Origin: DATGLE01 sp035294325
GTDB taxonomy: Bacteria > Chloroflexota > Ktedonobacteria > Ktedonobacterales > Ktedonobacteraceae
DNA: 5,420 nt
Direction: 5' to 3'
Assembly (NCBI GenBank): GCA_035294325.1
Contig: DATGLE010000302.1
Coordinates: forward strand, 1 to 5,420
In this document: positions 1 through 5,420 of the stretch, one piece after another
How the letters are laid out: each line of letters begins with the position of its first letter
Position numbering within the stretch: the first letter of the stretch is position 1
Program-made: the position numbers and the translations under genes
The notes under the pieces: generated by a model
Databases searched by the model: none
What the model saw: only the letters and a program-made list of their open reading frames with translations
Told to the model about the DNA's origin: nothing

Positions 1-602
1 GAGCGCTGCAAGTGAGCCTGCGCCATGGCCGAGGTCAGGTCTCCGCGCGTCTTTTCCAGGATGCCGCGTGTCGCGTCGGTGGTACGACGCAGCCCGCCAG
101 TAATGGCATCGGGATAATCCACGGTGATAAGCAGGGCGTAAATATCATCCATAAAGCCGAGAAACGTTTCGCAATCTTCAAGGTTGCCGCGACGCAATTG
201 ATCGAGCACGTAGCGCCTCAATTCACCCACCGCTTCGCCCAGCCCGTTTAGATAGGGAGCGGCGCCAATCGCCAGTTCGTCCGCCGTTGGCAGAGGGCGG
301 CGCCGCGCCAGAGCGGCGAAGGCTACAGCCTCCGCGTACTCTTTCTGGGCATCCTGCACGAAACCTGCGTAATAGATATCCTGGTGGTCGCGCAGGTCGT
401 TCGCCATCTCCGCGATCAGCGTCGCGGCCTGGGCGATCAACTCTTCGGCGGTCTGGAATTCGTGGCGGTGCGTCGCGCGCACGCTATTGGCGCAATGGCG
501 AATGGCGGTGCGCGATTTGGGAAGCGCACGTTCGCGCGCCGCGTGTTTGAGTGCCAGATGCTCCAGCGCCTCTCTGCCTGCAAGCTCTATAAGATCGGAC
601 AT
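1..602 (-). CDS. Translin/TRAX-family RNA-binding protein (3' end outside window)
   Basis: The minus strand reads open from ATG (602-600) to the window edge, giving 200 residues of an all-helical protein. Recognisable family signatures are QKEYAEAVAF (residues 86-95), PYLNGLGEAVGELRR (116-130), a FLGFMDDIYALL helix (147-158) and the LRRTTDATRG...LEKTRGDL tail (171-189). Translin and TRAX family members are about 200-230 residues long, so only a short tail is missing. Eukaryotic relatives form octameric barrels that bind single-stranded RNA or DNA, and TRAX is the nuclease subunit. E88, E91 and E123 align by eye with the TRAX catalytic acids (the last an Asp in human TRAX), so RNase activity is possible. 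An AAGGGA ribosome-binding site lies 9 bases before the ATG. Bacterial members are often labelled 'haloacid dehalogenase', but no HAD motif (DxDx[TV]) is present. Family assignment is strong; function in bacteria is not established. Confidence 0.85.
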   Translation of the reverse strand, partial: MSDLIELAGREALEHLALKHAARERALPKSRTAIRHCANSVRATHRHEFQTAEELIAQAATLIAEMANDLRDHQDIYYAGFVQDAQKEYAEAVAFAALARRRPLPTADELAIGAAPYLNGLGEAVGELRRYVLDQLRRGNLEDCETFLGFMDDIYALLITVDYPDAITGGLRRTTDATRGILEKTRGDLTSAMAQAHLQR

Positions 603-633
603 TGCGCGAAATCCCTTTTTCTTGTTAATTGAT

Positions 634-660
634 GCCTGACCATAGTGTACCATAGCAGGC
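634..660. repeat. Dyad enclosing two tandem 7-bp repeats, candidate operator
   Basis: GCCTG (634-638) and CAGGC (656-660) form an inverted pair. Between them lie two copies of ACCATAG (639-645 and 649-655) separated by TGT. The proposed -10 box of the minus-strand promoter falls across the junction of these repeats, so a protein bound here would block transcription of the translin-family gene. The pattern is short and could be chance. Confidence 0.35.
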
Positions 661-671
661 TGTGGGCGCAA
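644..671 (-). promoter_or_regulatory. Possible promoter of the translin-family gene
   Basis: On the minus strand TTGCGC (671-666) and TACACT (649-644) are separated by 16 bases, and the start codon lies about 41 bases beyond the -10. The matches to sigma-70 consensus are modest (3/6 and 4/6). Support comes mainly from position and from the absence of a better candidate in this spacer. Confidence 0.35.
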
Positions 672-689
672 AATGAGGCATACCATCTC

Positions 690-735
690 GCATACACAAG
701 GGCAGGCAGCATGAGCCGCCTGCCCTTGTGTATGC
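690..735 (-). terminator. Perfect 18-bp inverted repeat, probable transcript-end hairpin
   Basis: The arms GCATACACAAGGGCAGGC (690-707) and its exact reverse complement (718-735) flank a 10-base loop. The hairpin starts 14 bases past the stop codon of the minus-strand gene ending at 750, where a terminator is expected. Neither side has a proper U-run: on the minus strand the nearest T-rich stretch is a TTTT about 16 bases after the stem. It may be a U-poor terminator, an mRNA-stabilising hairpin or an unrelated repeat element. Confidence 0.55.
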
Positions 736-749
736 AAGTTAGCGTGAGA

Positions 750-1211
750 TCAGCGCGTGCTTCTGCGCTCATCGGAGAGGAGCAGCGGAGTGACCACGAT
801 CTCCGGCGGAAAGCTCATGCACGATGTATCGCCGGACCAGAACAATTGCTTCATCATCTCAGCTACGGCGTAGAGCAGATGTTGCAGCGTGGCCTCGCGT
901 CCGTGCTCATAGGCGTCGCTGCCCTCGTAGGCAGACATGGCACCGAAGCTGGCATTGAGTGGCGTCCGCTCACTGAGTCGCACAAGATAGATATCCATCT
1001 TCGTCTCGCCTTTATCTACCGGGACCATGATGCGCAGTTCCGGTTTGTGATTGACGATATCCAGGCGATAGAAGACACCATAATGATCGCGTGATGCCTG
1101 GAAAATGGATACTTCTGGAAGGGAGTCGCCATCATCATAGCGTTCTTCTGGTCGTTCCATCTCTACTCCTAATTCTGCCAGGAAGCTTTCAAACTGCTCA
1201 TTGATATTCAT
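750..1211 (-). CDS. Hypothetical protein, 153 residues
   Basis: The ORF runs from ATG (1211-1209) to TGA (752-750). The start is supported by GAGAGGA (1223-1217), five bases upstream. I do not recognise the family. The product is acidic and soluble-looking, with no signal peptide or membrane segment. It begins with an amphipathic helix (about residues 3-16). A run of likely beta strands follows, around YGVFYRLDIV, PELRIMVPV and KMDIYLVRLS (about 44-80). A helix around TLQHLLYAVAEMMKQLFW (about 108-125) precedes a short tail ending in charged residues. The two cysteines or histidines needed for an obvious metal site are not arranged in any motif. The gene is transcribed divergently from the cNMP/patatin gene and is followed by the hairpin at 690-735, so it is probably a single-gene transcript. 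The opposite strand is also open over much of this stretch, but without a comparable ribosome-binding site. Confidence 0.7.
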   Translation of the reverse strand: MNINEQFESFLAELGVEMERPEERYDDGDSLPEVSIFQASRDHYGVFYRLDIVNHKPELRIMVPVDKGETKMDIYLVRLSERTPLNASFGAMSAYEGSDAYEHGREATLQHLLYAVAEMMKQLFWSGDTSCMSFPPEIVVTPLLLSDERRSTR

Positions 1212-1262
1212 TGCATTCCTCTCGTTCGCGTACCATTGCAGACAACAGCAGTAACCTTTACC

Positions 1263-1293
1263 CCGTTATTCTCAATGGAGAGCGAGAAAGCGG
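1263..1293. repeat. Imperfect dyad in the divergent spacer
   Basis: CCGTTATTCTC (1263-1273) and GAGAAAGCGG (1284-1293) are imperfect reverse complements around a 10-base centre; the TTCTC/GAGAA core matches exactly. The element sits between the two divergent genes, 10 bases upstream of the proposed -35 of the patatin gene, a position where an activator or repressor could act. Support is weak. Confidence 0.2.
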
Positions 1294-1303
1294 AAACTAC
1301 TAC

Positions 1304-1333
1304 TGGACAAGCGTGTTGTATTGCCGTTACAAT
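1304..1333 (+). promoter_or_regulatory. Promoter of the cNMP/patatin gene, probably giving a leaderless mRNA
   Basis: TGGACA (1304-1309) and TACAAT (1328-1333) are separated by 18 bases; each matches the sigma-70 consensus at 5 of 6 positions. The ATG at 1340 lies six bases after the -10 box, exactly where transcription would begin. No Shine-Dalgarno sequence precedes that ATG. Together this indicates a transcript starting at or within a base or two of the initiation codon. Confidence 0.65.
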
Positions 1334-1339
1334 CTGGGC

Positions 1340-3376
1340 ATGCAGGAGCCAGAACCACAGCATCTCATAGCGGAAAGCTTGCTGTTTCGTCACATGCAGC
1401 CATACGAAACGGAGGCGATACGTGCGCTGCTCCAGCCCTCGCGCTATGCTCGTGGCGCGCGTATCCTCGAACGCGGCGTCTGGCATGGGCGTCTCTACAT
1501 CATTGCGTCCGGGCAGGTCAGCGTCCTGCTGCAAGACGAGGATGGGGAGGAGCAAGAGAGCATCGGGGGCCGTGAGGAACGTAGAAAACGCGGCGCGAAC
1601 GGGCCATACGTCGTGGCACGGCTTGGCCCTGGCGAATGCTTCGGGGAAATGTCGCTCATCACCGGCGAGCCGCCGAGCGCCACGATCCGCGCCGAGGAGG
1701 ATACCGTGCTCTGGTCGCTGACGCAGACCGATTTCCTCACGCTCATCGGCACCTGTCCGACGCTGCTCCAGAACATCAACAGCATCCTCTCGCAGCGCCT
1801 GGCGCGCGCTAACCGGCACCTCATCTCCGAACAGGCGGCGCGGATGCTGCTCCTTATCGTCATCGAGGCGCCCGGAACTGCTTCGGAGCACGCGCTGGCC
1901 TTTCACATCGCAGATGCTCTTGCCGGGCGCAGCCGCCGGCGCGTCCTGCTGCTCGAACTATGCGGGCGCGACCAGGCTATTGGTCCTCGCTTCGCCGTCC
2001 ATGCCGGGCAGGTGCGCCCCGACCTGCGCGCTTGCGGCGCGGACCGCACGCTTTTGCAGGCGCATCGCACCCCCACCTTCAACGCTGATAGCCATTGCAT
2101 TGCAGCCAGCGCGACTCTAGCCGAAACTCAGCAGCAGGCGCAAACGCTGGAAGCCAGCTCGCTGCTCGTGCTCGGTGAACTGGCTCTGCTCTACGATTAC
2201 CTGCTGCTGGTGGCGAGCGAGAAGACGCCAGAACACATTCTGGAGGCCCTCACCGTTGGCCGTGAGGCGGATCTGATCACGGAAACGATCACGCTCATCT
2301 CCGCCGGTGCTCTGGAGCGCTATCCGGCTACGGCGCGTTCCTCTCCCCACGATATATTCGTCACGCATGTAGCGGAGCCGCCAACCATCGGCGCGCAGGA
2401 TCGCTATGCGCGACAACTGGGACAGGGTGTGAGGCGACTGCTGCCCGCCGACGCCGAACTCCTTGAGCGCTGCTGGCGGGCGCGAGCTGCGCCGGGCCAG
2501 CTCGCGCCGGATGCTGCGCTGAGCAGGGCCGTCGATTTTGTCGCCAGGCATATCGCGCGCCAGACCCTCGGCATTGCCTTCGGCGGCGGGGGCGCACGCG
2601 GCTTTGCTCACCTGGGAGTGCTGGAAGGCTTGCTGGAGCATCACATCCCGCTCGACTATATCGCTGGCTGTAGCAGCGGCATCATTGCGCCTGGCATGTA
2701 TCTCATGGGGAAATCGATAAGAGAGAGCGAAGAGATTTTCATGGAGATCCAGCGCCATATCGTGCAGTGGAGCTTTCCGCGCACCGCTATTTTCTCCAGT
2801 CAGGGGATCAGGCGCATGCTGCGCAGCCTCTGTGGCGATCTGCGCTTTGAGGATCTGACCACGCCTTTTGCGATGGTAGCCGCCGATCTCACCACGCGCT
2901 CCGGGGTGGTGCTGGAGCGCGGCCTGCTCTGGCAGGCGGGGCTGGCGAGCGTGGCCCTGCCGGGGATCTTTCCTCCTGTATTGATCGGTGAGCATATCCT
3001 TGTCGATGCGGGCATGCACGATCCGGTGCCGATCCGCGTCGTGCGGCAGATGGGAGCACACATCCTGTTGGCCTCCGAGCTGGGCGAGCAGGGACCGCCC
3101 TCGCTTACCAGCGCCACGCCGTGGATCGAGGAGGCCGCTGCGTCAAACCCGCGCGCAACGTCTCCGCATATTATCGATCTCCTGCTGCGTACCTACGATC
3201 TGGCAATGGCAACCATCGGCATGCACAGCATCCGCGAGGCCGATGTCGTGATTCGTCCCAGGCTGCACCGCGTTTCGCTGCGCCAGTTCTCCGAGGGGCG
3301 CAAATTCGTGGCCGCTGGCCGTGAAGCTGTCGAGCAGGCGCTGCCCGCGCTGCGGCAGCGGGTGCCGTGGCTATGA
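1340..3376 (+). CDS. Cyclic-nucleotide-binding-domain / patatin-like phospholipase fusion (NTE-like)
   Basis: The protein has 678 residues. Residues about 12-155 form a cNMP-binding-like beta-roll with the phosphate-binding cassette FGEMSLITGEPPSATIRA (101-118). E103 is kept, but the Arg that normally grips the cyclic phosphate is replaced by Pro, so cAMP binding is doubtful. Residues about 169-400 look like a degraded ParA/MinD-type fold without a P-loop. Residues 411 to about 600 are a patatin domain: oxyanion loop GGGGARG (415-421), nucleophile S445 in GCSSG (443-447), and D556 in VDAG, where the usual motif is DGG or DGA. It probably hydrolyses phospholipids or lysophospholipids, controlled by the N-terminal domains, like eukaryotic neuropathy target esterase and bacterial RssA-type proteins. 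No clear membrane helix or signal peptide is seen. The frame is open upstream to 1211, but ATG 1340 is its first ATG, the cNMP domain begins just after it, and the promoter ends just before it. Confidence 0.88.
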   Translation: MQEPEPQHLIAESLLFRHMQPYETEAIRALLQPSRYARGARILERGVWHGRLYIIASGQVSVLLQDEDGEEQESIGGREERRKRGANGPYVVARLGPGECFGEMSLITGEPPSATIRAEEDTVLWSLTQTDFLTLIGTCPTLLQNINSILSQRLARANRHLISEQAARMLLLIVIEAPGTASEHALAFHIADALAGRSRRRVLLLELCGRDQAIGPRFAVHAGQVRPDLRACGADRTLLQAHRTPTFNADSHCIAASATLAETQQQAQTLEASSLLVLGELALLYDYLLLVASEKTPEHILEALTVGREADLITETITLISAGALERYPATARSSPHDIFVTHVAEPPTIGAQDRYARQLGQGVRRLLPADAELLERCWRARAAPGQLAPDAALSRAVDFVARHIARQTLGIAFGGGGARGFAHLGVLEGLLEHHIPLDYIAGCSSGIIAPGMYLMGKSIRESEEIFMEIQRHIVQWSFPRTAIFSSQGIRRMLRSLCGDLRFEDLTTPFAMVAADLTTRSGVVLERGLLWQAGLASVALPGIFPPVLIGEHILVDAGMHDPVPIRVVRQMGAHILLASELGEQGPPSLTSATPWIEEAAASNPRATSPHIIDLLLRTYDLAMATIGMHSIREADVVIRPRLHRVSLRQFSEGRKFVAAGREAVEQALPALRQRVPWL

Positions 3377-3381
3377 AGATC

Positions 3382-3434
3382 GGCCGCCGGCGCGCTTGAC
3401 CTTGTATCCTCAGAGCGGCCAGCTTTGCTTTTAT
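3382..3434 (+). terminator. Weak candidate terminator after the patatin gene
   Basis: GGCCGC (3382-3387) pairs with GCGGCC (3415-3420), and the second arm is followed by a T-rich stretch (AGCTTTGCTTTTAT). The loop is long (27 bases) and the stem only six base pairs, so this is the best available candidate rather than a convincing terminator. Confidence 0.25.
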
Positions 3435-3482
3435 AGGTGTCAGGGCCAGCTTCAACATGAGTGAGGCGTGCGAAAAAAGTGG

Positions 3483-3488
3483 TAGAAT
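3483..3488 (+). promoter_or_regulatory. Possible -10 box for the dehalogenase-FAH operon
   Basis: TAGAAT matches the -10 consensus at 5 of 6 positions and would place the start of transcription near 3495, about 35 bases before the ATG at 3530. No good -35 hexamer lies at the correct distance, so an activator or alternative sigma factor would be needed if this is the promoter. Confidence 0.35.
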
Positions 3489-3514
3489 AAGGGGCAGAAT
3501 CCGCCATGTACAAT

Positions 3515-3522
3515 GAGAGGAG
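3515..3522 (+). promoter_or_regulatory. Shine-Dalgarno site that fixes the dehalogenase start
   Basis: GAGAGGAG ends seven bases before the ATG at 3530. An in-frame ATG at 3506 lies upstream of this site and has no ribosome-binding sequence of its own, so 3530 is the better start. Confidence 0.8.
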
Positions 3523-3529
3523 TACACCA

Positions 3530-4423
3530 ATGGAGATTCTCCGCACGCCCGATGCACGATTCGTCGATTTGCCCGGCTACAACTTTCCCCCTCACTATAT
3601 CGAGATTGCCGGCCTGCGCATCCATTATGTTGATGAAGGCCCCGAAGATGCCGAGCCGGTCTTGATGTTGCACGGGGAGCCATCCTGGAGCTATCTCTAT
3701 CGTAAGATGGTCCCGATTATTGCCGCTGCTGGCTATCGTGCCATCGTGCCCGATCTGATAGGCTTCGGGCGCTCGGATAAGCCGACGCGGCGTGAGGATT
3801 ACACCTACCAGCGCCACGTCGATTGGATGTATGGCCTGATCGCGGCGCTGGATCTCAGGCACATCACGCTTGTCGGCCAGGATTGGGGTGGGCTGATTGG
3901 CCTGCGGCTCGCTGCCGAGCACGAACGACGCTTCGCTCGCATAGTCGCTGCCAACACCTTTCTTCCCACCGGGGACCAGCCTCCCGGCGAAGCCTTCCTG
4001 CGTTGGCGGCGCTACTCTCAGGAGACGCCGAACTTCCATGCCGGCGGCATCGTCAAAGGCGCCACCGTTAATGATCTGGCGCCCGAAATCATCGCCGCCT
4101 ATGATGCACCCTTCCCCGACGAGCGCTATCTGGCGGGCGCGCGCCAGTTCCCGATGCTCGTGCCTGTTTCACCTGATGATCCCGCAACTATTCCTAATCG
4201 ACGGGCATGGGAGGTCTTGAAACGCTGGGAAAAGCCCTTCCTGACCGCGTTCAGCGATTCCGATCCCATCACCCGGGGTGGTGATCGCGCCTTCCAGTCG
4301 CTCGTTCCCGGAGCCAGGGACCAGCCCCACAGAACGATTATGGGCGCCGGCCACTTCCTCCAGGAAGACAAGGGGGAGGAGTTAGCGCAGATTATCGTTG
4401 ATTTTATCGGGAAAACACATTAG
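3530..4423 (+). CDS. Haloalkane dehalogenase-like alpha/beta-hydrolase (HLD-I type)
   Basis: The 297-residue protein resembles Xanthobacter haloalkane dehalogenase (DhlA) along its length, beginning with the shared RTPDARF start (residues 5-11). Enzymes of this family cleave carbon-halogen bonds with water, giving an alcohol and halide. The active site is complete by eye: HGEP (48-51), nucleophile D118 in GQDWGG, halide-binding W119 beside it, a second halide-binding Trp in the cap (W159, matching DhlA W175), catalytic acid D245 in SDSDP after strand 7 as in subfamily I, and H275 in GAGHF. The cap segment YDAPFPDERYLAGARQFP (191-208) also matches DhlA closely. There is no signal peptide, so it is cytoplasmic. 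Epoxide hydrolases share the Asp nucleophile, but the Glu of HGEP and the two Trp residues favour a dehalogenase. The natural substrate is unknown. The gene is first in a probable operon with the FAH-family gene. Confidence 0.88.
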   Translation: MEILRTPDARFVDLPGYNFPPHYIEIAGLRIHYVDEGPEDAEPVLMLHGEPSWSYLYRKMVPIIAAAGYRAIVPDLIGFGRSDKPTRREDYTYQRHVDWMYGLIAALDLRHITLVGQDWGGLIGLRLAAEHERRFARIVAANTFLPTGDQPPGEAFLRWRRYSQETPNFHAGGIVKGATVNDLAPEIIAAYDAPFPDERYLAGARQFPMLVPVSPDDPATIPNRRAWEVLKRWEKPFLTAFSDSDPITRGGDRAFQSLVPGARDQPHRTIMGAGHFLQEDKGEELAQIIVDFIGKTH

Positions 4424-4426
4424 AGG
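4422..4426 (+). promoter_or_regulatory. Ribosome-binding site overlapping the upstream stop codon
   Basis: AGAGG lies eight bases before the ATG at 4435, and its first two bases are the last two of the dehalogenase TAG stop (4421-4423). Ribosomes finishing the first gene would be delivered to the second start, consistent with translational coupling. Confidence 0.75.
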
Positions 4427-4434
4427 TAGATTGC

Positions 4435-5420
4435 ATGAAACTAGGACGTATTCTCCGTGAAACGCTTGACGGCACTGTGCCTCGCCTGGTAGTCGCTCAG
4501 CCGGAGCTTGGCCGCGTGATCGACCTTGCCAGCGCCGAGTACCAGCGCCTCTTGCACGCAGGCGCGACGACGGACGCGGCGTACCGGATCGCCTCTGCGC
4601 TCTATCCTCCGAGCATGAGGGACGCGATAGCGGAGGGACCTGAGTTTTTAGCGACGGTCCAGCGCAGCATTGAGTCGCCGGCCGTCGAGCATGCCACACT
4701 GCCAATCGGCGGCGTTCACTGGCTCGCGCCGATTGATCCCCCCGTAATGCGCGACTGCCTGGCCTTCGAGCAGCACCTGCGCAATTCCTTCATGAAGCTC
4801 CACGGGAGCGTCCCCGAGCAATATTACACGATGCCGATCTATTACAAGGGCAACCCGCAAACGCTCATCGGGCATGAGCAGGTCGTGCCCTGGCCCGATT
4901 ACACGCAGCGCATGGATTACGAACTTGAGCTTGGCTTCGTGATCGGGCGCCCGGGCCGAAATCTGACGCCCGAGGAGGCGCGTGCGTGTCTTTTCGGCGT
5001 CACTATTTTCAACGATTTCAGCGCGCGCGATATTCAATCGTATGAGATGGGGGGTATGCTCGGGCCGGCGAAGGGCAAGGATTTCGCTACGGCGCTCGGT
5101 CCGTGGATCACCACAGCGGATGAAGTGGATGTGCATAACCTGACCATGATTGCGCGGGTGAACGGGGAGGAGTGGTCGCGTGGATCGAGTGCGACGATCA
5201 TGTGGCGCGTTGAAGAGATCATCGCTTACGTCTCCAGAGGCGAAGGGGTGCAGGCCGGAGAACTGATCGGTTCGGGCACGGTTGGCTTCGGCTGCGGCCT
5301 CGAACTGGGCAGGCTGCTCAAGCCCGGCGACGTGGTAGAGCTTGAAGTCTCCGGCATCGGCATTCTGCGCAATACGCTTGGCGAGCCAGCGCCGACTCGC
5401 TGGAAGCCAGAGCGCCGCAC
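4435..5420 (+). CDS. Fumarylacetoacetate hydrolase (FAH) family protein (3' end outside window)
   Basis: From ATG 4435 the frame stays open to the window edge, giving 328 residues. The first 90 or so form the variable N-terminal domain seen in many bacterial members, starting MKLGRILRE. The catalytic fold follows, with metal ligands E163 and E165 in YELELGFVIGR and D194 in NDFSARDIQ (193-201). A conserved Lys lies in GPAKGKDF (210-217), then GSGTVGFG (279-286), and a closing KPGDVVELEVSGIGILRN near the edge. That last block is normally close to the C-terminus, so few residues are missing. The family uses Mg or Ca ions for C-C bond hydrolysis of beta-diketones and acylpyruvates, or for decarboxylation, hydration or isomerisation of related acids; the exact reaction cannot be assigned. 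It is downstream of, and probably coupled to, the dehalogenase-like gene, suggesting that both act in one degradation route. Confidence 0.87.
   Translation, partial: MKLGRILRETLDGTVPRLVVAQPELGRVIDLASAEYQRLLHAGATTDAAYRIASALYPPSMRDAIAEGPEFLATVQRSIESPAVEHATLPIGGVHWLAPIDPPVMRDCLAFEQHLRNSFMKLHGSVPEQYYTMPIYYKGNPQTLIGHEQVVPWPDYTQRMDYELELGFVIGRPGRNLTPEEARACLFGVTIFNDFSARDIQSYEMGGMLGPAKGKDFATALGPWITTADEVDVHNLTMIARVNGEEWSRGSSATIMWRVEEIIAYVSRGEGVQAGELIGSGTVGFGCGLELGRLLKPGDVVELEVSGIGILRNTLGEPAPTRWKPERR

Noticed and set aside
639..655. Two 7-bp repeats as a CRISPR remnant
   Set aside because: The units are far too short, the spacer is only three bases and no cas gene is nearby.
645..1094. 149-residue plus-strand frame opposite the hypothetical gene
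   Set aside because: It runs through the 18-bp hairpin, and the minus-strand frame has a much better ribosome-binding site and more protein-like composition.
1211..1339. N-terminal extension of the patatin fusion to TTG 1211 or GTG 1313
   Set aside because: TTG 1211 touches the start of the divergent gene, the extra residues do not resemble a domain, neither start has a ribosome-binding site, and the promoter hexamers lie inside this stretch.
1208..1906. 232-residue open frame antisense to the cNMP domain
   Set aside because: It would cross the divergent spacer and cover the strongly supported cNMP domain on the other strand; its composition looks like a shadow frame.
2117..3061. 314-residue open frame antisense to the patatin gene
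   Set aside because: It lies opposite the conserved patatin motifs, its product has no recognisable domain and is rich in Arg, His and Gln, typical of an antisense frame in GC-rich coding DNA. No ribosome-binding site is evident.
3506..3529. Upstream ATG adding eight residues to the dehalogenase
   Set aside because: The Shine-Dalgarno sequence lies downstream of it and is correctly spaced for ATG 3530; family members align from the later start.
3452..4039. 195-residue minus-strand frame opposite the dehalogenase
   Set aside because: It covers the catalytic motifs of a clearly conserved plus-strand protein and has no family features.
3530..4423. Epoxide hydrolase or C-C bond hydrolase (MhpC type) as identity for the alpha/beta-hydrolase
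   Set aside because: MhpC-type enzymes use a Ser nucleophile, while this one has Asp. Epoxide hydrolases usually have an aromatic residue in the HGxP motif and Tyr in the cap, whereas here the motif is HGEP and two halide-binding Trp residues match DhlA.
4648..5136. 162-residue minus-strand frame opposite the FAH gene
   Set aside because: The plus strand here encodes the conserved FAH metal-binding motifs, so this is a shadow frame.

Overview
The window comes from a GC-rich bacterial chromosome (about 60% G+C by eye). It is densely coding and has no RNA gene, insertion sequence, CRISPR array or phage gene that I can see. A bacterial translin-family protein, a cyclic-nucleotide-domain/patatin fusion and a probably leaderless promoter together would fit Chloroflexota, perhaps Ktedonobacteria. 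That placement is an inference from gene content, not a demonstrated assignment.

Left part, minus strand. Bases 602 to 1 carry a translin/TRAX-family gene that runs off the left edge and lacks only its last residues. Its leader holds a weak promoter inside a small dyad with two direct repeats. Upstream lies a 153-residue protein of unknown function (1211 to 750), followed by a perfect 18-bp inverted repeat that probably marks the end of its transcript.

Middle, plus strand. A 128-bp divergent spacer separates the unknown gene from a 678-residue protein (1340-3376). This protein has an N-terminal cyclic-nucleotide-binding-like domain, a central region that looks like a degenerate ParA/MinD-type fold, and a C-terminal patatin-type serine lipase. 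The architecture resembles the NTE-type phospholipases. A good -35/-10 pair places the transcription start at or next to the ATG, so this mRNA is probably leaderless.

Right part, plus strand. A probable two-gene operon encodes an alpha/beta-hydrolase with a complete haloalkane dehalogenase active site (3530-4423) and, 11 bases later, a fumarylacetoacetate hydrolase-family protein (4435 to the right edge). The second gene's ribosome-binding site overlaps the first gene's stop codon, which suggests coupled translation and a shared catabolic role. The substrates cannot be read from the sequence.

The most noteworthy points are the putative pseudo-NTPase linker in the patatin protein, the leaderless promoter, the retained TRAX-like acidic residues in the translin homologue, the dehalogenase-FAH pairing, and the two structured intergenic elements at 634-660 and 690-735.
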